Shown here one piece after another: positions 8,401-17,654 of a stretch of 64,000 nt of DNA. The position numbers and the translations under genes are program-made. Position 1 is the first letter of the stretch; each line of letters begins with the position of its first letter. Source of the stretch: an uncultured Brachyspira sp. (GTDB lineage: Bacteria > Spirochaetota > Brachyspiria > Brachyspirales > Brachyspiraceae); the NCBI RefSeq assembly GCF_944388875.1, contig NZ_CALXKQ010000002.1:62001-126000 (forward strand), read 5' to 3'. The notes beneath the pieces are model-generated. The model saw only the letters and a program-made list of their open reading frames with translations. It did no database searches and was not told where the DNA came from.

Positions 8401-10854
8401 ATGGAAATATCATCAATATCTTTTTCTAAGCCTTATATTAAATATGATTCTATTGTATACCATTTTACATCAAGAAAATCTATTGCTATAGAATGGGTTA
8501 TATTAGAATTAATAAACAGATATAGTAATGATAATGAATATGGCTCTATATCTATTAAAACAATACTCGAGAATATGCTTTTTATACCTGATACAGATTC
8601 TTTGGTACTGCCTTCTATTATAGAATTAATTAATTTAAGAGCTTTAGAAAGCGATTTTTATATAAACGAAAATACATCTTTAAGCAGTATTTCTTTATCT
8701 CAAATAAGGCTTACAGATTCAGGAAAAGAACTTCAGGCAAAAGGATTAATACCGGGAAAAGAAGCAGAGGACATTGTTTCTTTTATTTATGATATAAGTG
8801 AAAATATATTTGAATTATATGATGATAAACTTAAATTTGATAATTCTCCAAAAGGTATAAAATTGGTAGAATATGACGATGATGACGAAGAAGATGACGA
8901 TGATGATGATGAATATATATTTGATTTTAATAAAGCTAAATCAATATTAGAAGAATTAAAAAATAAAAATAAATTCTCTTGGCTTCAGCCTACATCAGAA
9001 ATAAGGGATATTGATAGAGGCGATATTCAGGTTCTTTGGAGAAATTTTAATGACAGAATAAATTTACTTGAAGACGGCAAAATAGAATTAAAAGATAAAA
9101 AAAATGATGATGATTTTAATAAATTACTAATAGAAAATATAGATAGTGTAGAAACATTACAAAACAATTATGATGATGATTTAGACTTATATGATTTTAA
9201 TTACAATAATTTCTCTAAAATACTTAATATATATGAAACTTCAAAAATTGATGAAAAATTAAAAAATATATTAGGCAGTAAAGATTTTGTTATAGTAAAT
9301 AAAAAACTTTATCAAGATGAAATAAAAATAAGTTCTAATCTTTTATTGGTATTCGGAAGCGATGATTTTTCTATAGATATAAAAGATAAAAAAATGACTT
9401 TATATATTGAAGATGATATGATATTAAAAAATTGTATAGCATTAAACAAAGATAAAACTAATGTATGTATATCAAATTTCAGAGTTCATAATGATTTCGG
9501 AGATGGTGTTATTAGTTTAGGATATTCTATTTCTCATCAAATTGATTTTAATGAAATTGTTTCAGAGTTAATAAATAAATACCAGATAAAAGATGCAAGG
9601 ATATTATTGATATCTTTAATTATAGGAGGAATTGAAGCATTCAGAAATAATGTTTTGTATTTGTTTAATATAATAGAAAACTTTGATGATGCTTTAAACT
9701 TTATATCAGATATTATTAATAATGCTAAAGCGTTAAAATTAGATGATAATCAGGCTAAAAATATTCTTAATCATATACTTTCAAACAATAAAAAAGTTAA
9801 TGATACAAAAACTATAAACTTATTAATAGCGTATTTGATGCCTATAGTTAATAGTAAAACACTTGATAATAATTCAATTTCAAAATTATATTTAAGTATT
9901 ATTAAAAGAAATAATATAAAGTCTTTAGATTATAATGATTTAAATACTTTATTTGATTATCTAAAACATATAAAGGCAGAAATTAAAGATATTGACAGTG
10001 TATCTAAAAACTTATATCAGAATGCATTTATTGATATGATGAAAAAATATATGTCTGATACTAAATACAGATTTGAAGAGTTTTCATCTATAGAAAAATC
10101 TATTAATAGTTTTGCTAATAATATAAAAAGTATAGAAGAAAGTTTAAAATTAAAAATAGGAGATATTTATAATAATATATCAGCTTCATCTTTAAGTCCT
10201 AAAATAATAGAATACTATAAAACCTCTAAAGATAAGGATAAAATACTCAATAATTTAAATAATATAGATAAAATATTAAAAGATATATCATCAAAACTTG
10301 AAATTACAGAAGAAGACTTTAAAAATAATGGTATAATAAATGCAGCATTGGAGAGTATAAAGTCAGCAGTTTATAAACTTAATGATAAATCAATAAATAA
10401 TTTTACTAAAGTTTATGCTGTTGATACTAATGTTCTTTTGAATGAACCTAAAATATTTGATTATATAGATAGTAAAACTCTTTTAATAATACCAATTACA
10501 GTTATAGAAGAATTAGATAAATTAAAAGAGAAGTCAGATGAAGATATGAAATTTAAAGCTAGAGAAGCTATAAGAAATATAGAAGCTAATAATAATAAAG
10601 CAAATATAAGAAAAGAAGATTATGACAACAGCATACTTCCAGAAGGTTTTGATAAAAATAAAAATGATAATAAAATATTAGCCGCTGCAATGAAGTTTTT
10701 AGCTAAAGATGTTGTTCTTATAACAGATGATAATAATTTAAAAGTTAAAGCTGATTCTCAGAGTATAAAATATATTTCTTTAGAAGATTTTAAAAATAAT
10801 AATTTGAATAAGAAAGATTCAAATCAAAAAGATAGTAATAATAATAAAAAATAA
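8401..10854 (+). CDS. PIN-domain nuclease protein with winged-helix-like N-terminus
   Basis: This is the second gene of the operon, 817 aa. The C-terminal 130 or so residues form a PIN domain with all four expected acidic positions: Asp675 in VDTNVLL, the Glu in VIEELDKL, the Asp in NDNKILAAA and the Asp in LITDDNNLK. PIN domains are metal-dependent endoribonucleases. The first 120 residues look like a winged helix, an acidic run (about residues 158-171) follows, and the middle is a long helical region of unknown fold. PIN proteins of toxin-antitoxin modules are about 130 aa, so this is not a simple toxin and no antitoxin gene is next to it. The gap to the helicase is 25 bases and the gap to the next gene is 17. 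Confidence 0.75.
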   Translation: MEISSISFSKPYIKYDSIVYHFTSRKSIAIEWVILELINRYSNDNEYGSISIKTILENMLFIPDTDSLVLPSIIELINLRALESDFYINENTSLSSISLSQIRLTDSGKELQAKGLIPGKEAEDIVSFIYDISENIFELYDDKLKFDNSPKGIKLVEYDDDDEEDDDDDDEYIFDFNKAKSILEELKNKNKFSWLQPTSEIRDIDRGDIQVLWRNFNDRINLLEDGKIELKDKKNDDDFNKLLIENIDSVETLQNNYDDDLDLYDFNYNNFSKILNIYETSKIDEKLKNILGSKDFVIVNKKLYQDEIKISSNLLLVFGSDDFSIDIKDKKMTLYIEDDMILKNCIALNKDKTNVCISNFRVHNDFGDGVISLGYSISHQIDFNEIVSELINKYQIKDARILLISLIIGGIEAFRNNVLYLFNIIENFDDALNFISDIINNAKALKLDDNQAKNILNHILSNNKKVNDTKTINLLIAYLMPIVNSKTLDNNSISKLYLSIIKRNNIKSLDYNDLNTLFDYLKHIKAEIKDIDSVSKNLYQNAFIDMMKKYMSDTKYRFEEFSSIEKSINSFANNIKSIEESLKLKIGDIYNNISASSLSPKIIEYYKTSKDKDKILNNLNNIDKILKDISSKLEITEEDFKNNGIINAALESIKSAVYKLNDKSINNFTKVYAVDTNVLLNEPKIFDYIDSKTLLIIPITVIEELDKLKEKSDEDMKFKAREAIRNIEANNNKANIRKEDYDNSILPEGFDKNKNDNKILAAAMKFLAKDVVLITDDNNLKVKADSQSIKYISLEDFKNNNLNKKDSNQKDSNNNKK

Positions 10855-10871
10855 TATTAGGGGGTATTGTT

Positions 10872-12011
10872 ATGAGCCATAATGATCAATACTATTATGA
10901 ACTAGAAAGAAGAAGACAAGAGCAAATAGCAAGAGAGAATGCTAAAAGAGATGTAATGAATGCTATTGCAAGACATAGACAGTCTGTACAAAATATTATT
11001 AATGAAGGACTTAATAAATATGTATCCTTACAAAATATAAACATAGAAATTCAAAATATAGAAAGAATTGTTAGTTCAAATCCTTTTTCAGCAAGAGATT
11101 TAAGTTACAGAGTAGAATCTGATATAAATTATTTAAGAAATGAGGCATTAATCAGAAAAAGAGAAGAAGAAAGAATAATAAAAGAGCAAAAAAATAAAAA
11201 TAAACAAGCTGTTTTGGATTATTTCAATAAAACTATAATGAGTATAGATGATATTATTTTAATTGATTTTGCCAGAGATAAATTTGATAATTTAAGAAAT
11301 GAATTATTAAATGATGAAGGCGTTACAGACAGTGAGATGAATGTTTATAGTAAAAAAATAGAAAGCAGAGTAAAAAATATTATAGATGAAGCTAATGCAA
11401 ATGCAGGCGAATGGAGAGCAAAAAAAGAAAAAGAGAGAGAAAAAAGAGTATTGCAGACAAAAATAGAAGATATTGAAGATAATCTAAAAAAAGAAAATAT
11501 TGAAAACAAAGAGAATATTGAAAAGAGAGAGAAATTATTAAAACAGATAGAAGCAGCCAAAGCGTCTTTAAATAATGATAATGTTTCAGAAAATATTGAG
11601 AGCATAGTAAAAGATGTTGAAATAATAGATAAAGAAACAGAGGACATACGAATAACAGAAGAAGTAAGAAAAGATGTTGTAAAATCTATAATAAAATCAT
11701 TAAAAGGAAATGAGTTTGAAGTTTCAGCACCAGAACTCATAAAAGATGATAATGGAGGAATAGTAAAAATCATAGCTAAAAAACCTTCTGGAAAAAGAGC
11801 CGTTTGTAAAGTAGGACTTAATGGAAAATTAGAATATATTTTTGATAATTATGAAGGTTTAACATGCGTTAAAGATATAGATAAATTTAATAAAGATTTG
11901 GAAGAAATTTACTCTATAAAATTGTCCGATAGAAAAGTATTATGGGAAAACCCTGATAAAATATCTAAAGGTGCTTTGGATATTAATAATACAGATAAAA
12001 GAACATTATAA
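10872..12011 (+). CDS. coiled-coil protein with a small C-terminal globular domain
   Basis: This is the third gene of the operon, 379 aa, with GGGGG upstream of the ATG. Residues 1 to about 275 are Glu/Lys/Arg-rich helix with heptad-like spacing. The last 100 residues differ, with a beta-rich pattern (KIIAKKPSGKRAVCKVGL, then KLEYIFDNYEG) and a conserved-looking end. No catalytic motif is visible. In this context it may be an adaptor linking the helicase and nuclease to the AAA+ protein, or a substrate of the AAA+ protein. I recognise no named family. Confidence 0.6.
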   Translation: MSHNDQYYYELERRRQEQIARENAKRDVMNAIARHRQSVQNIINEGLNKYVSLQNINIEIQNIERIVSSNPFSARDLSYRVESDINYLRNEALIRKREEERIIKEQKNKNKQAVLDYFNKTIMSIDDIILIDFARDKFDNLRNELLNDEGVTDSEMNVYSKKIESRVKNIIDEANANAGEWRAKKEKEREKRVLQTKIEDIEDNLKKENIENKENIEKREKLLKQIEAAKASLNNDNVSENIESIVKDVEIIDKETEDIRITEEVRKDVVKSIIKSLKGNEFEVSAPELIKDDNGGIVKIIAKKPSGKRAVCKVGLNGKLEYIFDNYEGLTCVKDIDKFNKDLEEIYSIKLSDRKVLWENPDKISKGALDINNTDKRTL

Positions 12012-12023
12012 GGAGCTTTATTT

Positions 12024-13871
12024 ATGGAAGAGAGAAAAATGGATTTATGGATTGAAAGATTTATAAGAGATTCTAAATTAAAAGGCTCTGTTATTTTAAG
12101 CGGAAATTCTTCTGATATAATAAGAAACAGAAAAACTGGAAAGTATGAATATATTTCAAATTATATTATTAAACTCTTAAATGAAGAGAGTAAATTTAAT
12201 AATGTTATAAAATGGGATAGAGTTGACGGCATTGATTATGATGTTTCAAAAATATCTAATTTGACATTTGCAGAAGAGAAAACAAATCAAGCACCAAGCA
12301 ATGCTTATGATTTGGGCGATGATGATGAGATGGCAGATAATCAAAACAACAATCAAGGACCTAAATATAAAGATATAGATGAGTTTTTTAATTATGTACT
12401 TCAGCAGATAAAATCAAAAGCAAATAATAAAATTTGTTTTATTATAGATTATTCTGATTATATATTCGGCTCTAATGCTTCTTTAAGTGAAAATGAAAGG
12501 AATTGGCTTGCCATAATAGGAAAGGCTTTAAGAGAATCTATGAATTATGATATGTTTGATAATGATTTTAAAGAACAAAAAAGATGCATAATCATAATTA
12601 CAAATAAACTTTCAGCAATACCTTCATCATACTATTTAAATAATCCTGATGTAAGTTGTATCAATATACCTTCTCCAGCAAGACCAGAAAGGGAAAGTTT
12701 TATATTAAATAATGAAAGTTTAATAAATTTAGATCCGCCTTTAGATGAGAACAGAAGAAATGATTTTATAGATTCTTTGGAAGGATTTAAATTAAAAGAT
12801 ATAGCTCAGATAATGAAGCTTTCAATGCAGACAGAGCCTAAACTCAGTGCTGATAAAATAATTAATCTATATAAATACGGTGAGAAAAAAAGTCCTTGGG
12901 AGGATTTAAGTAAAAATAAATTAGCTAATATAGAAAAAACTTTAGCTTTAAGAGTAAAAGGTCAGGATGAGGCTATAGAAAAAGTAAAAGATGTAATAAT
13001 AAGAGCATTTACAGGTTTTTCTGGAATACAGCATTCAGCAAAGCAAAAAAAGCCTAAAGGAGTATTATTTTTTGTAGGTCCTACAGGAGTTGGTAAAACA
13101 GAACTTGCAAAATCTTTGGCTGAGTTTTTATTTGGTGATGAAACAGCATGTATAAGATTTGATATGTCAGAGTTTAATCATGAACACAGCGATCAAAGAC
13201 TTGTAGGGGCTCCTCCTGGATATGTAGGCTATGAGGAAGGAGGTCAGCTTACTAATGCTATAAAAGAAAAGCCTTTCTGCGTACTTTTATTTGATGAAAT
13301 AGAGAAAGCACATGGAAGAATACTTGATAAGTTTTTACAAATACTTGAAGATGGAAGATTAACTGACGGTAAAGGAGAAACAGTATCTTTTTCAGAATCG
13401 GTTATAATATTTACTTCAAATATAGGAGCTAGTCAAATAGATTACAGTACTGATAAAAAACAAGTGTATCAGCAGTTTTTAGAGCATGTAAAAAAACATT
13501 TTGTTGAAGAATTAAAAAGACCAGAACTTCTAAATAGGGTTGGAGATAATATAGTGCCTTTTAACTTTATAGATGGTGCTGATTTCCTTAATAATATAGC
13601 AAGAGGCAAATTTAAGTCTATAGAAACATTTATTAAAGAAAAATACAAAGCTGAAATAAAGTTTGAAAATGATGAGAGTTCATATTTGGCAATATCTAAT
13701 TCTGTTGATATAAAAAACGGCGGACGAGGAGTTTTAAATGTGCTTGAAAGTAAAATCGTAAATCCGCTTTCTAATTTTGTATTTGAAAATATAGATTCTC
13801 TTCAGGGAAGGACTATAAAAATAATTCAGCTTAATCCTAAAAGAGCAGATTTTGAATTTGAATTAGAATAA
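12024..13871 (+). CDS. ClpB/ClpA D2-type AAA+ ATPase with degenerate N-terminal AAA module
   Basis: This is the fourth gene of the operon, 615 aa. The C-terminal half is a complete Hsp100 D2 module: Walker A GPTGVGKT (352-359), pore loop GYVG (399-402), Walker B LLFDE (Asp424, Glu425), sensor 1 FTSNIGA, arginine-finger region RPELLNRV and sensor 2 GGRG. The N-terminal 270 residues look AAA-like but lack a P-loop. VILSGNSSDI stands where Walker A would be, IIDYS ends at Asp142-Tyr143 in the Walker B position, and IIITNK resembles sensor 1. There is no Clp-N domain and no ClpP-binding loop that I can see. It likely remodels a protein complex with ATP. One base separates it from the radical SAM gene. 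Confidence 0.85.
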   Translation: MEERKMDLWIERFIRDSKLKGSVILSGNSSDIIRNRKTGKYEYISNYIIKLLNEESKFNNVIKWDRVDGIDYDVSKISNLTFAEEKTNQAPSNAYDLGDDDEMADNQNNNQGPKYKDIDEFFNYVLQQIKSKANNKICFIIDYSDYIFGSNASLSENERNWLAIIGKALRESMNYDMFDNDFKEQKRCIIIITNKLSAIPSSYYLNNPDVSCINIPSPARPERESFILNNESLINLDPPLDENRRNDFIDSLEGFKLKDIAQIMKLSMQTEPKLSADKIINLYKYGEKKSPWEDLSKNKLANIEKTLALRVKGQDEAIEKVKDVIIRAFTGFSGIQHSAKQKKPKGVLFFVGPTGVGKTELAKSLAEFLFGDETACIRFDMSEFNHEHSDQRLVGAPPGYVGYEEGGQLTNAIKEKPFCVLLFDEIEKAHGRILDKFLQILEDGRLTDGKGETVSFSESVIIFTSNIGASQIDYSTDKKQVYQQFLEHVKKHFVEELKRPELLNRVGDNIVPFNFIDGADFLNNIARGKFKSIETFIKEKYKAEIKFENDESSYLAISNSVDIKNGGRGVLNVLESKIVNPLSNFVFENIDSLQGRTIKIIQLNPKRADFEFELE

Positions 13872-13872
13872 T

Positions 13873-14442
13873 ATGTTATTAAATATTAATAGTATAAGAG
13901 AATGTACAGAATCTGAAGGTATAGGTAAAAGATTTGCATTATGGACACAAGGCTGCATGAAAAGATGCAGAAATTGCTGTAATACTCATATGCAGCCTAT
14001 TATAAAAAAACATATAGTAAATTGCGATGATATTATAGAGCAGATACAATGCAGTAAAGAAAAGTATAATATAGAAGGCATTACTTTGCTTGGAGGAGAG
14101 CCTATACTTCAGTCTAAAGGGCTTGCTTATATATCTAAATGGTGCAAAGAAAATAATTTATCTGTAATACTCTTCAGCGGATATACTTTAGAAGAAATTA
14201 AAACAGGTAATTTTGAAGGTGCTATGGAATTATTAAATTATACTGATGTATTAATAGACGGAGAATATATTGATGAGCTTTATGATGAGGATAGGGGCTT
14301 TATAGGTTCATCTAATCAGAAAATATATTTCTTTAGTAATACATACAGCCAAAAAGACTTTGATAATTATAATGGATATATTTCTGTTGAATTTATTATA
14401 GATAATAATACCATAAAAATAAACGGCTGGCCTACAAATTAA
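13873..14442 (+). CDS. NrdG-like radical SAM / 4Fe-4S activating enzyme
   Basis: This is the last gene of the operon, 189 aa. The cluster motif CX3CX2C is Cys28-Met-Lys-Arg-Cys32-Arg-Asn-Cys35, followed by an extra Cys36. It is preceded by SEGIGKRFALWTQG and followed by the GGEP SAM-binding motif, the layout of anaerobic ribonucleotide reductase activases. Length also fits NrdG. However, no glycyl-radical reductase (NrdD) gene is present in the window, and the gene begins one base after the AAA+ stop, so translational coupling is likely. I infer that the radical acts on a partner in this operon rather than on NrdD. A housekeeping NrdG placed here by chance cannot be excluded. Confidence 0.8.
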   Translation: MLLNINSIRECTESEGIGKRFALWTQGCMKRCRNCCNTHMQPIIKKHIVNCDDIIEQIQCSKEKYNIEGITLLGGEPILQSKGLAYISKWCKENNLSVILFSGYTLEEIKTGNFEGAMELLNYTDVLIDGEYIDELYDEDRGFIGSSNQKIYFFSNTYSQKDFDNYNGYISVEFIIDNNTIKINGWPTN

Positions 14443-14513
14443 ATTTGCAAAAAAAATTATTTATACTAAAATAATTCCTATAATATGATAAAAAAGAGAG
14501 AAGGAAACAATTA

Positions 14514-15251
14514 ATGGTTTATGATATATTTACAAATAAATTGTCCATAGGCTTAATATCCTATATGGTATTTATAATATCTGCAAGTACTCATGAATAC
14601 TCGCATGCAAGAACAGCATATATGCTTGGCGATGAAACAGCATTTAATCTTGGAAGGCTTACTCTTAATCCTTTTGCTCATATTGATATATTAGGAAGTG
14701 TAGTACTGCCTTTAATAGCTGCTGTTACAGGAATACCTGTTATAGGATGGATGAAAGCTGTGCCAGTAAATCCGTATAATTTTAAGAATTATGAGAGAGA
14801 TCAGGCATTGGTTTCATTTGCAGGACCTTTTGCTAATCTTATAATAGCATCTATATCTTTCATAATAATGAAAATACTTACAATGCCTATAGACGGTACT
14901 TTTGTTGTATATAAAATATTAATGACATTAGAGTCTTATAATAATGCTTTTTCAAATTTTGCTGTTAATGGACTTCCTATAATTTTAACAATGCTTTTTA
15001 TGTTTTATATGATTAATATAATGCTTATGTTTTTTAATCTTCTTCCATTTCCTCCTCTTGACGGCGGATGGATACTTAGATTCTTTTTATCAGACAAAGG
15101 CAAAAGTACTTATGATAAAATATATCCTTATGGATTTTTAATACTTTATGCTTTGCTGTTTTTTGGAATATTAAGAACGGTATTAGGATTTATACAAAAT
15201 ATGTCCCAGTATTTATTGGGTAAATCTATAAATGTAATATTTTCTATTTGA
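14514..15251 (+). CDS. M50 family (site-2-protease-like) membrane metalloprotease
   Basis: This 245-aa integral membrane protein has the zinc motif HEYSH (His27, Glu28, His31) in the first membrane segment. A GRLTLNPFAHIDILG stretch follows and the third ligand is in PPLDGGW (Asp183). This is the short M50B type without a PDZ domain, also called the Rip3/SpoIVFB-like group. It cleaves substrates within the inner membrane, and the substrate here is unknown. A GAGAAGGAAA site precedes the ATG. The gene's end overlaps the convergent outer-membrane-protein gene by eight bases. Confidence 0.85.
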   Translation: MVYDIFTNKLSIGLISYMVFIISASTHEYSHARTAYMLGDETAFNLGRLTLNPFAHIDILGSVVLPLIAAVTGIPVIGWMKAVPVNPYNFKNYERDQALVSFAGPFANLIIASISFIIMKILTMPIDGTFVVYKILMTLESYNNAFSNFAVNGLPIILTMLFMFYMINIMLMFFNLLPFPPLDGGWILRFFLSDKGKSTYDKIYPYGFLILYALLFFGILRTVLGFIQNMSQYLLGKSINVIFSI

Positions 15252-16140
15252 CGAATTTACCCTGCCACCAATCCCATTTAGGTGAATAGAACATATATTC
15301 TATGGCAAAATTAAATGTTGATGTATTAGGTACATATCCCTGTCCCCATACAACTTTATGATATGATACCGTCATATATAAAAAGTCTGATATTGTTGCT
15401 TTAAATTTTACAAAAGGTTCTAAATAAGTCATATTATTATCTTTTGTATATGGAAATACATAGGTAACACCTGTGTATAATGTTATAAATGGGGATGTTA
15501 TTATCTCTATTGCACCTACTATCTCTCCTATATTAAATATATCTTCAAGCAGATTATCTCTTGTATCAAATGTATATGCAAATAGAAAATTTACAGGTAT
15601 AACTTTAGGTATTCCAGCTATCATTATAGTTCCGTATATATTCAGAGGGTCTTTCACATCCTGATATAAAAAGTTATTTTTTCTAAATGTATATCCTACT
15701 CCAAACTTAGCACCTATAGATAAGTACCAATCCAAAAGAGTTGCTTTTACTGAGGCATTGATAGCATCAAATCCAAAGCTGTCATTCATATTTGTGGCAC
15801 TTGTTAAATCATTTCTTGAATCCTGTCTTTGATATATAAAACTTGTTGAAACACCTAATTCTATAAATTTTATTGGTCTGAATTTGAAATACGGCATAAA
15901 TGTGAAATATATATCTCTTCTGCTTATATTCTGATTGTATGGATCTAATGTATAAAGCTGTCCGTTAAACCAAGAATTGTATTCGCTGAATATTCCGCCT
16001 AATCCTACAGAAAACATTTTATTTTTTTCTATAAGCGGAGATATATCAAAATAATAATCATTTCTTTGTGCAAATGAAATTTGAGAAAAACATAAAAGTA
16101 TCAAGAAAGATAAATATATAATTAAAAATCTATTTTTCAT
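15244..16140 (-). CDS. exported beta-rich protein, putative outer-membrane protein
   Basis: This 298-aa protein starts with a signal peptide ending near ISFAQ (about residue 25). The rest is rich in alternating polar and aromatic residues, as in a small beta-barrel, with repeats of the type VGLGGIF, YLSIGAKFGVGYTF and FVKFKATISDFLYMTVSY. The C-terminus is aromatic (WDWWQGKFVK). I recognise no family. It is the last gene of a four-gene minus-strand envelope operon, 20 bases after the SurA-like gene, which fits an exported barrel and its chaperone made together. The outer-membrane location is inferred from composition only. Confidence 0.65.
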   Translation of the reverse strand: MKNRFLIIYLSFLILLCFSQISFAQRNDYYFDISPLIEKNKMFSVGLGGIFSEYNSWFNGQLYTLDPYNQNISRRDIYFTFMPYFKFRPIKFIELGVSTSFIYQRQDSRNDLTSATNMNDSFGFDAINASVKATLLDWYLSIGAKFGVGYTFRKNNFLYQDVKDPLNIYGTIMIAGIPKVIPVNFLFAYTFDTRDNLLEDIFNIGEIVGAIEIITSPFITLYTGVTYVFPYTKDNNMTYLEPFVKFKATISDFLYMTVSYHKVVWGQGYVPNTSTFNFAIEYMFYSPKWDWWQGKFVK

Positions 16141-16160
16141 AAAAAATTTAAAGACTTTAA

Positions 16161-17243
16161 TTAGTCCTTTTTTGGATTTAATAATGATAGATTTTTTTCT
16201 ATATTATGTCTATATCTCAAATCCGTAACTAATATTTGATATTTTTGCTGAGTTTTAGCCTCTATAACCAATGTTTCAAGTGCTTTTTGAGCATCAGCAT
16301 AAGGAAGAGAGTCTATATTATATACTTTGCCGTATTGTTCATACGCTAAATTAATCTCTTCTTCAGTAGGTTTAGGTATAGTTGATCTTATAACTTTATC
16401 TATATAATGAGATGTAACAGCACTTCTAGTTAAAAAGTTTTCTATAGATTTAGCCTGAGGTGTATCATAAAAACCTGTTTTTTTAGCTTCATAAATCATA
16501 ACCTCTCTTGCCACAAATGCTTTGAACATACCATCTCTTGCCTGTATTCTTAATGCAGCAGGTATATTTCCTCCAGCCTGTTTTAATGATTCATTAAACA
16601 TATCATTAAATTCTGATAAAGGAACTGTATATTCTTCTATAGTAAGGCATGGATCTCCATTAACAGAATATACCAAATTATAATTGGTTTTTGCTGACTC
16701 TATGATTTTATCATATTCATTACGCATTCGTTCCTGCAAAATAGTAGTTTCTATATCCATAGCAACCTGTTCATAAGTTACACTAGGACCTACAGCAGCC
16801 TGTATTCTTGCTTTATTATTGTTAAAAAATCTTCTTTTTTCTTCATCAGAAACTACTCCAAAGTCATCACTGACTTTTTCCTGCATATATAACTGAGATA
16901 TTTGATTATCCCTTTCTTTTGAGATTAAATTAACAATTTCTTCATCCTTATCATATCCTTCTTCAACAGCTTTCATATAAACTAATTCCTGTTCTATAAG
17001 CTGAGAGGCAAACTGCCATAATTGAAGATCATTTGTAAGAATAATATTTACCGCCTCTTCAGGTGCACCTCTTAATATAGAAAGATTTGAAAGTTCGGAC
17101 AGACAAGTTTCAACTGTAATAAGTTTTTTTACATTACCTTGAGCATCTCTTATTCTTATAACCCAATTAGAATCATCCTGAGAATATAAAAAATTAAATA
17201 ATAATGTAGTAAGTGAAACTATGAACAATAACTTTTTCAACAT
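16161..17243 (-). CDS. SurA-like periplasmic chaperone-type protein
   Basis: This 360-aa protein has a signal peptide (MLKKLLFIVSLTTLLFNFLYS) and a mostly helical body. Pairs of helices recur with a pattern like SurA_N: a DLQLWQFASQLIEQELVYMKAVEEGYDKDEE-type segment near residue 75 and a second RDGMFKAFVAREVMIYEAKKTG segment near residue 240. I do not see a parvulin (rotamase) domain, so isomerase activity is doubtful. It would hold unfolded outer-membrane proteins in the periplasm. Its operon partner is a putative outer-membrane protein. The SurA/trigger-factor-like fold is inferred from pattern, not from a search. Confidence 0.6.
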   Translation of the reverse strand: MLKKLLFIVSLTTLLFNFLYSQDDSNWVIRIRDAQGNVKKLITVETCLSELSNLSILRGAPEEAVNIILTNDLQLWQFASQLIEQELVYMKAVEEGYDKDEEIVNLISKERDNQISQLYMQEKVSDDFGVVSDEEKRRFFNNNKARIQAAVGPSVTYEQVAMDIETTILQERMRNEYDKIIESAKTNYNLVYSVNGDPCLTIEEYTVPLSEFNDMFNESLKQAGGNIPAALRIQARDGMFKAFVAREVMIYEAKKTGFYDTPQAKSIENFLTRSAVTSHYIDKVIRSTIPKPTEEEINLAYEQYGKVYNIDSLPYADAQKALETLVIEAKTQQKYQILVTDLRYRHNIEKNLSLLNPKKD

Positions 17244-17258
17244 ATATAAAAAATCCTA

Positions 17259-17654
17259 TTATAAATCAAAATCATCATCTGTATTTCTTTTATTTTTTCC
17301 CATGAACAAACTGAATATAGATTGAATAATATTAAACATGCTAAAATTATTCATAAAGTCTTTAGTTATTGCACTAAAACTATTAGCACTCTCTGCCAAA
17401 TTATTAAAAGTATCATGTACAATATCTAAAGTATTTTTTGCCTTATTTGTTTCTTCATCTATTGTGTTAGATATATTGTTAATTTTTTCACTAATAGATT
17501 CAACATTTTCTAATATCTTATCAAATCTATTAGTGAATCTAAAATAACTAGCAAGCAATACAAAGAACATAGCTAATACTAGTATAAGCACCGATATTGC
17601 AATAAAAGCTAATGATATAGCTATAACATTTATTTGAAATGTAATATCCTGCAT
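17259..17654 (-). CDS. DUF948-like membrane-anchored coiled-coil protein
   Basis: This 131-aa protein has one strong membrane segment (about residues 9-37). A coiled coil follows with Asn/Ile/Glu heptads (ENVESISEKINNISNTIDEE) and then a basic and acidic tail. This is the layout of DUF948 proteins, which often sit next to YtxH genes as here. Its start codon overlaps the YtxH stop by one base (TAATG), so the two are translationally coupled. The role is unknown, and envelope stress or general stress is the usual association. Confidence 0.65.
   Translation of the reverse strand: MQDITFQINVIAISLAFIAISVLILVLAMFFVLLASYFRFTNRFDKILENVESISEKINNISNTIDEETNKAKNTLDIVHDTFNNLAESANSFSAITKDFMNNFSMFNIIQSIFSLFMGKNKRNTDDDFDL

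Noticed and set aside
8401-10854. PIN protein as a toxin-antitoxin toxin
   Set aside because: Far too long, embedded mid-operon, and no antitoxin-like gene adjacent.
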